Assembly: GCA_020975725.1 (NCBI GenBank) | Contig: QXJR01000026.1 | Location: 992,001 to 1,056,000, forward strand | Source of the DNA: Picocystis sp. L7 | Lineage: Eukaryota > Chlorophyta > Picocystophyceae > Picocystales > Picocystaceae | DNA: 64,000 nucleotides | Direction of reading: 5' to 3' | Shown: positions 41,962-51,729 of the stretch, piece by piece | How positions within the stretch are numbered: the stretch's first letter is position 1 | Layout of the letters: each line of letters begins with the position of its first letter | Translations under genes and position numbers: made by a program | Notes under the pieces: model-generated | What the model was told of the DNA's origin: nothing | The model's input: only the letters and a program-made list of their open reading frames with translations | The model's database searches: none

Positions 41962-42851
41962 CCACGCGCACCCCCCTCTCTCCCCGTTGTAAGCCCACGT
42001 GATGCGGCTGTCTCCACCGTCCCGTCCCCCACTCGACCGACCCGTCCCGTTGCAGGGTTGTGTTTGGGCGTTTCATGGGTTCACCATCACGTGACGGGGC
42101 GAGTTCACCGCACGTGTCCGATTCATCGGGAGCCGTCTTCCTTCCGATCCTTCCTGGCGTTCAAACCTTTGAATCCCGGGGCACTCCGCCCCAGGGACCA
42201 ACGGTCCCGCCCGAGATCCTCACAGATCGCAGGTCTGGGAAGATACCCCACAGCTTCGATCCAACGCAAGCCAACGGGGCGAACCCGGTCTCGGCCCTAT
42301 GTTTTGCCCTCGCCCGTCCTCCTCGTGCTCCCGTTGGCTTGTGCAGGATCCATCTCCCTCGCCTTTACCTATCGACTCGGATTACGATCGATCTCGTTCC
42401 TCTTCGTGGGATCGGCCATGGGGGGTCGCACCGTTCCCATTTTTCGGATTCGTCGGACACGAAAGGGACAAGAGCACGTCGCCAGAACTCTCGATTGCTT
42501 GCACAAATCGACCGAGGCAAGAAGCGTCCGACACCACCGATTGCCACCATCATCCTACGGTCGTGAACACACGCCCTGGGGATCCCGACAGGGAAGGCGA
42601 GACCAACGTGCGTGGAGGTGGATCCGAGACGTCGTGCCTTGGTATCCTTCCAAGGAGAGGTGAAAGGGACTGCAAGGACGCAAAAAAATCGATAGAGACG
42701 ACTCGGATATGCTGGACACCGACTCCTGAACCACCGCCGAAGGACTGGTGCGCGGGGATCGAAATCGTTTGAAAGAGCGTCCAAGAGGGAAACGAGGTCC
42801 CTCCCACAGAACAAGCATCGGGCCCCCATTCCGCACCAAAGAAAGCCTGGA
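41962..42851. other. spacer between PKG and the CXC gene
   Basis: 890 bp, GC-rich. A 201-codon frame (42058-42663) and overlapping frames in the other phases have Arg/Ser/Pro-rich nonsense-like translations and no domain. Probably the PKG 3' UTR and the CXC gene promoter/5' UTR. Confidence 0.45.
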
Positions 42852-44348
42852 ATGCCGAAAGAATCAAACGGCCAAGACAGAGCCCCACACGATCGATCGT
42901 GGACTACCGCGATCACCGAGCACGACTTTGGATCGGGAACGCCGCGGCAGCACCGGGGAGATTACCGTGATGACAGCCATTCCAACCCATCACAAGCACC
43001 AACATCCGTCACTGCGCAAGGGAGATCGGAACAGGACTTGGCAAGAAGCGGCACAAGTGCCAGCGATGGAAATGCCAGACAAGCACAGCTGCAATCTTGG
43101 CTAGGAAGCCTGTACCCTTCTGCACAGGTGTACCCAGGGAATCGGGCGATTGGGCGGCCACCGGCAGAGTTTATGCCCGCTCAGCTAGACCCAAGGAGCC
43201 AACCGCTCGAAGAGGATGTCGTAACTCACCTACGCACGTACTCTCCTTTCTCGACTTACATCCGAGCACTGCCTGCGGAACCGGCATTGGAGAGGAGTCA
43301 TTCTGCTGCAGAAAGGGAACCAGCAGTGCCCCCACCCACGTACGATGTCCTTCCAAGGTATCAGCCTCCTGAAGGATTCGTGCCCATGGGTCAGGGGAAT
43401 CGCGCAAGGCCTGACGCAGAGAGACTGCAAAGCCAGGACGTAAGCTATCCGCAGCAGTTCCAGGCGATGCAGCGATATCCCAGGATGACCCAAGTGGTCG
43501 CGCAGGATGGGAGGGCCTATTACATGATCCCCGCAGCTGAGATGTATCCCCACGAGGTGGAAAACAGAGCGTACGCTTCCACCGGGGGCACCGAAGGACA
43601 GCACTTTGCACAGCCAGACCAACGGAACAATGCACCAGCACGTGCTGCGATGGAACCCGTCGAACAGCACCCCGGGGATTGGCACCCAGGCAAGGAGGCT
43701 TCCAATCCGGAAACCCATGCGCAAGCGCTGTCCGCGCAAGCGCACGCTCGGAGCGGTACCAGTGGGGGCAGGACGCCCAGGAAGAGGAACGCTCCGGACA
43801 CCTCGGAGCGGTGCCATTGCAAAAAGTCTCAGTGCTTGAAAATGTATTGCGTGTGCTTTGCTCAGGGCGTTTTCTGCAAAGACGATTGTCAGTGCGCGGA
43901 CTGCCACAACAAGGTGGAATTCTTGGAAAATGTGAGCCATGCGAAGATGGAGATAAAGAGGAAAAACCCCCACGCCTTCGAATCCAAGCTGGTCAAAGTC
44001 TTCGTGGGAAGCGGTTCCGTTGCCAGGGGCGAACCGGAGATGAACTGGGAGGCCATGCAACACAAGATCGGCTGCAAGTGCTCGCGCACGAGGTGCATGA
44101 AGAAGTACTGCGAGTGCTATCGTGCTAGCGTCCCTTGCTCCTTGCGGTGCGTGTGCGTGGACTGCAGGAACCCCTTTGGTCAAGCGGGCATGACCCACGA
44201 CGGGCAGTCCATTCGCATGGTCCCGGTCGCAACAGCAAAGCCGCACGACCGCGCCCACAGCACCGGGCTGGAGTACATCGTGCGTGCGTCTGCTTCTCCC
44301 ACCCCTCCTCCGCACGAATCGGAAGGGGGGAAGGGTACCCTGCCGTGA
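42852..44348 (+). CDS. CXC-domain (tesmin/TSO1/LIN54-like) DNA-binding protein
   Basis: This 498-residue protein has the paired cysteine-rich CRC domain of LIN54, TSO1 and tesmin. CXC-1 is at about 321-352 (CHCKKSQCLKMYCVCFAQGVF, then CKDDCQCADC) and CXC-2 at about 408-440 (GCKCSRTRCMKKYCECYRAS, then CSLRCVCVDC). The linker has the typical K-N-P-x-A-F (KRKNPHAFESKL), the family's RNPxAF element with K in place of R. LIN54-type proteins bind the CHR element of cell-cycle gene promoters as part of DREAM/MuvB complexes. The first 300 residues are disordered, rich in Q, P, S and Y. Nuclear localisation and a transcription role are inferred from the family. It is convergent with the DHHC gene, with a 199-bp gap. 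Confidence 0.92.
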   Translation: MPKESNGQDRAPHDRSWTTAITEHDFGSGTPRQHRGDYRDDSHSNPSQAPTSVTAQGRSEQDLARSGTSASDGNARQAQLQSWLGSLYPSAQVYPGNRAIGRPPAEFMPAQLDPRSQPLEEDVVTHLRTYSPFSTYIRALPAEPALERSHSAAEREPAVPPPTYDVLPRYQPPEGFVPMGQGNRARPDAERLQSQDVSYPQQFQAMQRYPRMTQVVAQDGRAYYMIPAAEMYPHEVENRAYASTGGTEGQHFAQPDQRNNAPARAAMEPVEQHPGDWHPGKEASNPETHAQALSAQAHARSGTSGGRTPRKRNAPDTSERCHCKKSQCLKMYCVCFAQGVFCKDDCQCADCHNKVEFLENVSHAKMEIKRKNPHAFESKLVKVFVGSGSVARGEPEMNWEAMQHKIGCKCSRTRCMKKYCECYRASVPCSLRCVCVDCRNPFGQAGMTHDGQSIRMVPVATAKPHDRAHSTGLEYIVRASASPTPPPHESEGGKGTLP

Positions 44349-44547
44349 AGTGGCGGGCCCCGTGGAACGTTGTAAGATGAAACGGACACGTTCGTCCATC
44401 GGCTGGACCTGGGGCGAACCCCATGCGGCGCGTAGAGTGCACGTGCGGCCCTCGACCGCGATGGGGAAGGAGGGGACGGTGCATCGGTGCGATCCATCGC
44501 CTTTTTCGCGTCTTTCATTCCCGGGACGGGTGCGATGTACCTCGTCC

Positions 44548-45495
44548 TCACACGTCCTGGGGATGGTAGGGCAGCGATCCCAGGAGCGGTCTCTTGTCCA
44601 TCTCGAGCATGTATCCCACCAGCTTCTCCTTGTCCTCTCGATCGTAGAGGGGCAGCATCCAATACCGCTTCTTCCTTCCGAACACTTCTTGGAAGTTTTT
44701 CTTCTTTCCTTTGTCGTACCTCCACGGGATGGTTCGTATTTTTTCGTACATTTCGATGGTGGTGATGTTCTTGGCTACGAGTCCCACGTGCATGACGAGG
44801 AATCCGAGGATGCTGATGGCGAAGGCGGCGTCCAGGACGAACACGAAGAGCACCAGTGCGATTTCGGTGGGATCTTCCTCTTGGACGGTTCCGGAGAGGC
44901 TTCTCACGAACTTCGGCACGAGCATCCCTCCGGAGAGGATGCACGCCGCGGCGGTGTATCCCAGGAAGAGGAGGAACGCCTTGGTGTTGTACGCGCCGAC
45001 GCAGTTGGCCACCCACACGCAGTGGTGGTCCATCCTCAGGACGCACTTGTTGCACACCGAGCAGTGGTGGGCTCGTTCCGGCTTCCAGGCCTCGCACTTC
45101 CGGCAGTACCTCGGCCTGGAATGATCCGCTCGATCGAACTCGCCTCTTTCGATGGCGCGCATGGCCGCTTCGACGTCTTCCACCGGTCGCCATCCGTGCG
45201 GCACGGATCCCGCGTCCGTGTGGGCCGTGGCGAGGTAGCACCACACCAGGAGTCCCACCAGCACGTGGTAGGCGACCAAGGCCACGTTCCACGCCGCTTC
45301 GTCCGCCATCCTTTCTCGCCATCCGTAGAAGACCGTCACGTAGTAGTTGCACGACACCAGCGCCAGCACCAGGAGCACCATGGCGCTTCCCAGGCCACGC
45401 AGGTGTCGGCAGTGGCGGAACAGGTCCATGCCCACGAATCCGGAGGGTTCGCCTCCATCCTCTGCATCCGCGGAAGGCGAGGTTGGAGCGGACAT
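44548..45495 (-). CDS. DHHC-type protein S-acyltransferase
   Basis: This 315-residue membrane enzyme transfers palmitate to protein cysteines. Two transmembrane segments (about 37-57 and 70-92) are followed by the cysteine-rich domain PRYCRKCEAWKPERAHHCSVCNKCVLRMDHHCVWVANCVGAYN, with DHHC at 156-159. Two more hydrophobic segments follow (about 170-190 and 215-240). T-T-I-E (about 245) fits the TTxE element of the family. I used ATG 45495 (MSAPTSPSADAEDG); the frame is open further upstream but has no features. It diverges from COQ5 with 319 bp between starts. A substrate may be nearby in function, since PKG has a Cys-4 myristoyl/palmitoyl-type N-terminus, but that link is speculation. Confidence 0.92.
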   Translation of the reverse strand: MSAPTSPSADAEDGGEPSGFVGMDLFRHCRHLRGLGSAMVLLVLALVSCNYYVTVFYGWRERMADEAAWNVALVAYHVLVGLLVWCYLATAHTDAGSVPHGWRPVEDVEAAMRAIERGEFDRADHSRPRYCRKCEAWKPERAHHCSVCNKCVLRMDHHCVWVANCVGAYNTKAFLLFLGYTAAACILSGGMLVPKFVRSLSGTVQEEDPTEIALVLFVFVLDAAFAISILGFLVMHVGLVAKNITTIEMYEKIRTIPWRYDKGKKKNFQEVFGRKKRYWMLPLYDREDKEKLVGYMLEMDKRPLLGSLPYHPQDV

Positions 45496-45814
45496 GCCGC
45501 CTCGAGAGCGCGCGAACCAGCGCACCAGGTGTCGCGTGCGCGTGCGCCTGGGGGTCTCGGCCGATGGACCGAGGTGGACCCGAAGGGACCAATCGCAGGA
45601 CCGGAACAACCCACCGTGCGGTCCATCGCGACACGCGATTGGCGGGGGCGTCATCGGGTGGATCGTCCACCAATCCCGTGCGAGGACGGGGCCCGCGGAC
45701 CAATCAAAGGGCGGGAACGGGGAGGTGGACCCCAGCTGTTGCTGCGGGTGTGTGAGTGATGGGTGAGGGAGGGATCCACCAAGGGAATGGGAACCTTTGT
45801 GTGGTGGGACCGCG
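45496..45814. promoter_or_regulatory. divergent promoter region, DHHC / COQ5
   Basis: A 319-bp spacer between outward-facing starts. GC-rich, no core motif recognised. Frames crossing it are antisense shadows. Confidence 0.45.
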
Positions 45815-46639
45815 ATGTGGCGCACGTGGACGTGCTGGAAGCGAGCGATGGCGCCTCGCCAGGCGAGGCAGCTGGCGGACTTCGGGTACCGGGAGGTGGA
45901 AGACGAAGCCAAAGCAGGTTTGGTGCACCAGGTGTTCTCTCGGGTGGCGTCCTCGTACGACGTCATGAACGACGTCATGAGCGGCGGCATGCACCGCCTC
46001 TGGAAGGATCGTATGGTGGAGAAGCTGCGCCCTTTCGCCGGCATGCATCACCTGGACGTGGCGGGAGGGACCGGAGACGTGGCCATGCGCGTGATGCGTA
46101 GCGTGGCGTCCCAAGAACGGAGGTCGGGGACGGGTCCGAAGCGAAGAGGCACCGTCACGGCGTGCGACATCAACCCGGACATGCTGGAGGTGGGCCAGGA
46201 ACGCGCCAGACAGCAGGGTGGGGACGCATCCAACCTGAGGTTCGTGGTGGGAGACGCCGAAGACCTCCCGTTCGAAGACGAGAGCATGGACGCGTACACC
46301 ATCGCCTTCGGACTCCGGAACGTCACCCACAAGGAACGTGCCCTGGTCGAAGCCCACCGCGTGCTGCGTCGCGGCGGCAGGTTCTTGTGCTTGGAATTCA
46401 GCCACGTCCAGGATCCGCGATTGGCGCGCATGTACGATTTGTACTCGTTCCAGATCATCCCGGAGATGGGCCGTGCGATCGCTGGCGACGGAGACGCGTA
46501 CCAGTACCTGGTGGAAAGCATCCGTCGCTTTCCCAAACAGGACGTGCTCCTGCGCATGGTGGAACGGGCGGGATTCGCACGCGTCGAGTGCGAGAACGTC
46601 CTGTCGGGCGTCGTGGCGTACCATTCGGGATTCAAGCTC
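45815..46639 (+). CDS. COQ5: COQ5, 2-methoxy-6-polyprenyl-1,4-benzoquinol methylase
   Basis: This SAM-dependent C-methyltransferase of ubiquinone synthesis is of the UbiE/COQ5 family and acts on the matrix side of the mitochondrial inner membrane. It has 275 residues to the TGA at 46640-46642. The signature VFSRVASSYDVMNDVMSGGMHRLWKD is at about 40-64, SAM motif I (HLDVAGGTGDVA) is at 79-90, and ACDINPDMLEVG, FVVGDAEDLPF, IAFGLRNV and CLEFS follow. The C-terminus YQYLVESIRRFPKQD and VAYHSGFKL fits the family end. The first in-frame ATG is 45815, and MWRTWTCWKRAMAPRQARQ is basic and free of acids, as a presequence should be. Confidence 0.95.
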
Positions 46640-46839
46640 TGAGACACGACCGCGAAACCGTTACAAGACGGTGCGCAAGGACCCTCCCGTGCTGCGAACG
46701 ATCCATCCATCCATCGATCCATCGATCGAACGCACGCACGCAACCGGTGGAAACGAACGAACGCACGAAGGAAGGGAAGCAGAGGGAGATGCGTCCTTCG
46801 CGTCGCGCGCCGGACGGCATCCGATCCGCCTCGGTTCAT

Positions 46840-47524
46840 TCAACCGTAGCATCGTATGGGATCCTTGCACGTCTTCTCCGCCGACTGTCCGCCTTTTTCG
46901 AGGTACTGCTGGTGGTAGTCTTCGGCCGGCCAGAAGATCGCGGCGGGCAGGACCTCCGTGACCGCGCCAGGGATCTTGGATTTGGCCTGTTCGGCCTCGC
47001 GCTTCTGTTCTTCGTCGTGGTAATAGATGCCGGTGCGATATTGGGTCCCGACGTCGTTCCCTTGTCGGTTCAACGCGGTGGGATCAATGCGATCGAAGAA
47101 CAGGTCCACCAGTTCCGGATACGTCACCTGTCGCGTGTCGTACGTCAACTGCACCGCTTCGGTGTGTCCGGTCCTCCCGCTGCACACCTGTCGATACGTC
47201 GGTCGTTCCACGTGTCCTTGGGTGTATCCCACGCACGTCCGAAGCACGCCGGGCTTGCGCTGGTACGCCAGCTCCAGGCCCCAGAAGCACCTGTCGCGCC
47301 CACCGAAACGAAGGCGAAGGCGAAGGCGAAGGCCAAGGGAAGGAAGGGACGCGTCGTCGGTCGTACGACGTCAGCACGTGTCGCGTCGTCTCGTCTCGGG
47401 GTGGTGCGTTCGGATCGACGCTTCCCACGCACCCTCCTGCGAAGGTGGCCATCTTCACGTCCTTCCCGTCCACGTGGTGGGGAGGCCAGGACGTCCTCAT
47501 GCCTCCGCTCTGTGCGGTTCCCAT
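46840..47524 (-). CDS. msrA: peptide methionine sulfoxide reductase A, one intron
   Basis: This enzyme reduces methionine-S-sulfoxide in proteins. Exon 1 (47524-47433) ends MATFAGG. A 142-bp intron (47432-47291; GG|GTGCGT donor, GACAG|G acceptor) is removed, and exon 2 (47290-46840) begins with the catalytic cysteine in CFWG. The join restores the family block [21 protein letters not shown]. Later blocks are [34 protein letters not shown] and [23 protein letters not shown]. Spliced length is 180 residues. Start is ATG 47524 ([11 protein letters not shown]); ATG 47500 or the one in MATFAGG are alternatives. It was probably head-to-head with ISCA2, but a Mutator-like element now lies 419 bp upstream. 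Confidence 0.93.
47291..47432 (-). other. msrA intron
   Basis: 142 bp, phase 2, GTGCGT donor and CGACAG acceptor. It contains GCTGACG about 90 nt before the acceptor and a CTTCGC tandem stretch before the acceptor. Confidence 0.9.
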
Positions 47525-47942
47525 CCTCGCGTGCGTGGGCTGTTCCGTCCGCACCCCCCACCGGTGCTTTCGCGTCTGTCCTCTCCCTCCCTGCCTGTCG
47601 GTGTGAGGACAGGGCACGGGACAGGGACCGTACCCCCCCCCCTTTCCCTCTCCCCTTCCCTTCTCTTCCCTTCCCTTCCCTTCCCCTCTCGATGCCCCTC
47701 CCTACGTTTCTCTCCAAATCTTTCCCCTCTGGACATCGATACCTCTGCCCCTCGCCATCGCGTGCTCTTCCCCTTCGGTTCGGAGGGGCGGGGGTCCTTC
47801 CTCGTCGTGCCGCGGGGCTCCCTCCCCCGAGGACCCCCACCTCCCCTCGCTCGTTTCCCTCCTTCGGAACCGCGGCGCGCGGAGGGTACGAACGGGACGC
47901 CGGGTGTCCGCCCCTGTGGCAACGCCCGAGGGGGGGGGGGAG
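47525..47942. promoter_or_regulatory. remaining msrA upstream region and MULE left flank
   Basis: 418 bp with long pyrimidine repeats on the + strand (CCCTT/CCCTCT from about 47629) and a final G tract that holds the left target duplication of the Mutator-like element. No gene. Confidence 0.45.
47932..47942. repeat. left target-site duplication of the MULE (11 bp)
   Basis: GGGGGGGGGAG, repeated at 51730-51740 directly after the right terminal repeat. Mutator-like elements usually make 8-11-bp duplications, most often 9. The low complexity of the tract weakens the exact length. Confidence 0.6.
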
Positions 47943-48588
47943 GGAAGCGACTGAAAAATGGTCCCCCAAAGGGCTGAATTTCGGTCCCCCCCCCTCCAGA
48001 TGCACTTTCGAACAGATGCACCCCACTCGATCGACTTAACCCAGTGTTTACGAAGAGACCGGTTCGACCCGGGTGGAAAGGGGACCCTTCCTTACTGTGC
48101 TTCCCGATGGATCGGAAAACTTCGACCGATCCCATCGAGAACGGTTCCAGGGGTAAAGACAGGGTTGCCTCGTCGGCCGACCAAAACCTGACGACCGATC
48201 CTTCGGATGCGACGGCGTGACGTGCGGAACGTGACAAGACACGAGAACACTGGACGAATGGCGGAGAGACAAAGCGCTGGAAGCACGGAAGAAGGAGGAA
48301 GGAGAACGCGGAGAGGAAAAGGAAAGGAGGGGAGGGCGTGAGGAGGGTTTTCGAGCGTGCGTCCGCAGGGCGGTTTTGTGGCAGGTGCACAGAATCGTGC
48401 TGCCAATGCACGCCCCAGGGGGGTTGCAAGGGACAAACACGCGTCCAGGGAGACGGGAACCACGCCGTGCAGGTGCGACATGGCGGGGCGGAGAGGGGGG
48501 AGAGGGTCGACAGGGGAGCATGCCAGCAAAAGTAGAGGGAAGAAAGGATTAAAAAAGAAAAGAAGAGCGCGCAACAACAAACGTGCCT
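47943..48588 (+). repeat. MULE left terminal inverted repeat
   Basis: 646 bp, the reverse complement of 51083-51729. Inner border is at ACGTGCCT. A C9 run here corresponds to G10 in the right copy. Open frames inside (for example 162 codons) occur in both copies and are not genes. Confidence 0.9.
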
Positions 48589-48603
48589 AGCGTGTTGGAT
48601 CAT

Positions 48604-50745
48604 CTAACACCCAGGAGGCCCTTGCATCGGGCAATCCTGTGAAGGGAGGAGGGCCTCCACACCAGCTCTCAAGCGCTTCAGACGCAAAGAATTGCTAGCT
48701 TCTCTTGCTTTCTGCTTGCTTGTTCTTTCACGCTGATGCTGAAGTTTCAACTGCTCGAATTTGCTGTATTGCAAGACTTGTGCACCGGTTGGGACCTGGA
48801 CTTGTTTGCAGTCCACCTTCACAGCAAGGATGTGCTTGCAAACTCCTTTGTCTTGAAAGATGTAGCAACTACAAGTGTTCCTCAAGACTATCCATTTTGA
48901 TGTACGATTGAAGAAATCTTCCATGCGCTCTTCTTCTACAGGTTGTAGCCCTTGCTGGAGTAGACTACTGGCCTCTTCAAGTAAAACATTTTGCAATTGC
49001 AAGTCTACTTCTTCGACAATTTCTTTCGTAGCTGTGCTAGAGTGCACCAACAACTCCTTCATGACTTGATATGCTCTCTCTCTAGCAATCACCAATGCAT
49101 CATCAATTTTTTTCTTCGATGGAAAGAGGATGTACTCTTGCACTTTTTGGCGAAGCACCCAATCACTACACATCATGAAATGATGGACTTCCTCCCACAA
49201 TTTCAGTTGAATAGAAGAGTCATCACGAGGAAGAAACACATATTCTCGAATCTTTTCTCTCACCAATGAAGAAATGGCTTTTGTAATTGGTAACAAAGCC
49301 TTGTGAAGGTCCATTCTCCTTTGTGTTGCCCTGCTTGGCATGTGCACCCTTTTGAAAGTATTGTTATTGCTCTCATGCCCTTGGTTGCTCACCGCAAAAC
49401 CAATAGGTGCATCGCAACGTGCCCAGTATTTGAATGGACCGCCATAGGTGGACTTCCACCAATGAATGAACTTGTCATACTTCGCGAATTCCTTCTCGAA
49501 TTTGTTGAGCAACTTTTCTTTTGTAGATTTGCACGGTGTATACGAAATGCGTCTTATGTAATTTCCAATGAGTGTCCCTGTAGCAACAGGAATGTGGTAC
49601 CTCTTGAACGCTTGTTGGAGGTTGCCATCTACCCGCGACAAATGTGCATAGCAATCTTGTTGATGCCAAGTGTGCCCCTGTAATTTGAAGAAGTGTTCAA
49701 CACCAGCATGCAAACCGGCACCTGCATCCTTTAGGACATAAATGCTGTCAAAGAAATGGCTTGCATAGGTGCCCAAAATTTTCCACAAGGATTGCAAGTG
49801 AAACGTTGTAGTTTCCATACTCTCACAAGGCACAATACTATAGACTATAGGGAACCAATGGCCTCCTCTATCCGTGATTCCACTAGCCAATAACACAAAT
49901 GCGTCGTTCGTAAAGATCCGAAAGGTAGCGTCAATAGTCAGTTGTCTTGGTTCGCCAACAACAATGGATGCTTTCGCCCATTCCACCATTTTAGGAGTCG
50001 AGAAGCTAATCATTAGTGTTTTGAGACGAGTCTCTTCACGGTCTTCACTTGGGGACTTGTAATCAATGATGAAACAGTCATGCAACTCATAGGACTTCTC
50101 CTCTTTCCACAAGTTGTCCTCGATAAACCTTTCCAATTCCGCAACAGTGTTGGAAGGTGCAAGAGCCCTCCTCTTATATGTCAAGAAGTTCTTGATTTGT
50201 TTCTTTTTTATACCATCTAAGTGGATACCACGCAACTCCAAATGACGAATAATCTTTGGCAACAACATGTCACTATCCAAAAAGTCGAGCAATGCAACCT
50301 TGATTTTGTGTGGCAATCCTGTCGATGATTCCTTCTCATGTTGTGCTTCAACATGAACGTGCGTTCCCTTTGTCAATAGAGAAAGTCGTCCACACTCTGT
50401 TCGCAATAATTTCACCTCCACATGGCAACTGCATTTCTTGGCAGCATTGCAATGCCATCTTCTTAAGATAAGTGTTCCATGTTGGTCACGACGAGGTAAC
50501 TTTTGCATCGGGTTCTTTGGCCTCTTCACTACCCATTTGCCAATCCCATCACTTTGTAAATGCGACAATTCCTTGGAAAGCCAATCTTCCTCACTCTGGG
50601 AAAGGAATGTGCATCCTTCCTCACTATCCTCTAAGCATTTGGCACTCTCAATCCAAGAGTTAGAGAATGAAGCAGGCTGAATCCCATTTTGGGATGCTTG
50701 CAATACCAACTGCTCTCTACTAGGTGGCACAATGGAGTCTTGCAT
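48604..50745 (-). CDS. MULE transposase with SWIM zinc finger
   Basis: This 713-residue transposase has an N-terminal FLYWCH/WRKY-like zinc-binding region (about 70-134: KWVVKRP, RRWHCNAAKKCSCHVEVK, GTHVHVE). The MULE catalytic core has D272 (LTIDATFRIF), D340 (IYVLKDAGAGL) and probably E458 (NQGHESNNNTFKR). A C-terminal SWIM finger CxC-x8-CxH has C625, C627, C636 and H638 (NTCSCYIFQDKGVCKHIL). The tail is basic. All key residues are present and the frame is unbroken, so the enzyme looks functional. The gene fills the space between the terminal repeats and its stop is 15 bp from the left one. The right repeat, or the 337 bp beside it, must carry the promoter. Confidence 0.93.
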   Translation of the reverse strand: MQDSIVPPSREQLVLQASQNGIQPASFSNSWIESAKCLEDSEEGCTFLSQSEEDWLSKELSHLQSDGIGKWVVKRPKNPMQKLPRRDQHGTLILRRWHCNAAKKCSCHVEVKLLRTECGRLSLLTKGTHVHVEAQHEKESSTGLPHKIKVALLDFLDSDMLLPKIIRHLELRGIHLDGIKKKQIKNFLTYKRRALAPSNTVAELERFIEDNLWKEEKSYELHDCFIIDYKSPSEDREETRLKTLMISFSTPKMVEWAKASIVVGEPRQLTIDATFRIFTNDAFVLLASGITDRGGHWFPIVYSIVPCESMETTTFHLQSLWKILGTYASHFFDSIYVLKDAGAGLHAGVEHFFKLQGHTWHQQDCYAHLSRVDGNLQQAFKRYHIPVATGTLIGNYIRRISYTPCKSTKEKLLNKFEKEFAKYDKFIHWWKSTYGGPFKYWARCDAPIGFAVSNQGHESNNNTFKRVHMPSRATQRRMDLHKALLPITKAISSLVREKIREYVFLPRDDSSIQLKLWEEVHHFMMCSDWVLRQKVQEYILFPSKKKIDDALVIARERAYQVMKELLVHSSTATKEIVEEVDLQLQNVLLEEASSLLQQGLQPVEEERMEDFFNRTSKWIVLRNTCSCYIFQDKGVCKHILAVKVDCKQVQVPTGAQVLQYSKFEQLKLQHQRERTSKQKAREASNSLRLKRLRAGVEALLPSQDCPMQGPPGC

Positions 50746-51082
50746 GTCTTTTCAGAAAATCTTTGTATCAGAGGTCAGCAACAATAATGGAAGTGCAAAT
50801 GCTCGCTGGTAGTAAACCAGCAACAATGCGCACGGGTCATCTACAGAATTTACACGGTATTCCGTGCACTCACATTCAAAAGTTTAGAAGGCGGGAAAAT
50901 GGAAGAGAAGTAGGAAGTGTATCGTCCTTGCTTGAGTTCAAAGAGCACCTGCCTAGCGAACAATCACAAGCACAGAGAAGGGTAACATGAACCCAATCAC
51001 ATCAGTTAGTACAAGGTACTCCTTCAAGGGATCGAGTGATACTCAACTCTCCGACTACCAATCCCTGGCACTGTCCTCTCTA
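50746..51082. other. MULE internal region upstream of the transposase
   Basis: 337 bp between the transposase start and the right terminal repeat. No gene. Likely 5' UTR and promoter. Confidence 0.5.
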
Positions 51083-51729
51083 AGGCACGTTTGTTGTTGC
51101 GCGCTCTTCTTTTCTTTTTTAATCCTTTCTTCCCTCTACTTTTGCTGGCATGCTCCCCTGTCGACCCTCTCCCCCCTCTCCGCCCCGCCATGTCGCACCT
51201 GCACGGCGTGGTTCCCGTCTCCCTGGACGCGTGTTTGTCCCTTGCAACCCCCCTGGGGCGTGCATTGGCAGCACGATTCTGTGCACCTGCCACAAAACCG
51301 CCCTGCGGACGCACGCTCGAAAACCCTCCTCACGCCCTCCCCTCCTTTCCTTTTCCTCTCCGCGTTCTCCTTCCTCCTTCTTCCGTGCTTCCAGCGCTTT
51401 GTCTCTCCGCCATTCGTCCAGTGTTCTCGTGTCTTGTCACGTTCCGCACGTCACGCCGTCGCATCCGAAGGATCGGTCGTCAGGTTTTGGTCGGCCGACG
51501 AGGCAACCCTGTCTTTACCCCTGGAACCGTTCTCGATGGGATCGGTCGAAGTTTTCCGATCCATCGGGAAGCACAGTAAGGAAGGGTCCCCTTTCCACCC
51601 GGGTCGAACCGGTCTCTTCGTAAACACTGGGTTAAGTCGATCGAGTGGGGTGCATCTGTTCGAAAGTGCATCTGGAGGGGGGGGGGACCGAAATTCAGCC
51701 CTTTGGGGGACCATTTTTCAGTCGCTTCC
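51083..51729 (-). repeat. MULE right terminal inverted repeat
   Basis: 647 bp, the inverted copy of 47943-48588. It now also forms most of the sequence upstream of ISCA2, so it may supply or disturb that promoter. Confidence 0.9.

Larger units (their letters stand above)
47943..51729 (-). mobile_element. complete Mutator-like (MULE) transposon
   Basis: A 3787-bp element with long terminal inverted repeats of 646 and 647 bp and one transposase gene of 713 codons on the minus strand. The repeats start GGAAGCGACTG, look identical to the eye and differ visibly by one base in a homopolymer run. It is flanked by an 11-bp direct repeat. Near-identical ends, an unbroken gene and intact target duplication point to a very recent insertion. 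It sits in the upstream region shared by msrA and ISCA2, ending about 115 bp before the ISCA2 start. Confidence 0.9.

Noticed and set aside
42058-42663. 201-codon + frame between PKG and the CXC gene
   Set aside because: Arg/Ser/Pro-rich, no homology pattern, and equally long frames overlap it in other phases.
44180-45759. Frames of about 490-507 codons on both strands over the DHHC gene
   Set aside because: These are shadows of the DHHC coding frame in GC-rich DNA, with Arg/Pro/Gly-rich translations.
46162-48039. 625-codon + strand frame across COQ5, msrA and the MULE border
   Set aside because: It overlaps three well-supported features in other frames or strands and has no domain.
48092-48580. 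162-codon frame inside the MULE left repeat (and its twin at 51091-51579)
   Set aside because: Present in both terminal repeats, with overlapping frames in other phases and no domain. It is repeat DNA, not a gene.
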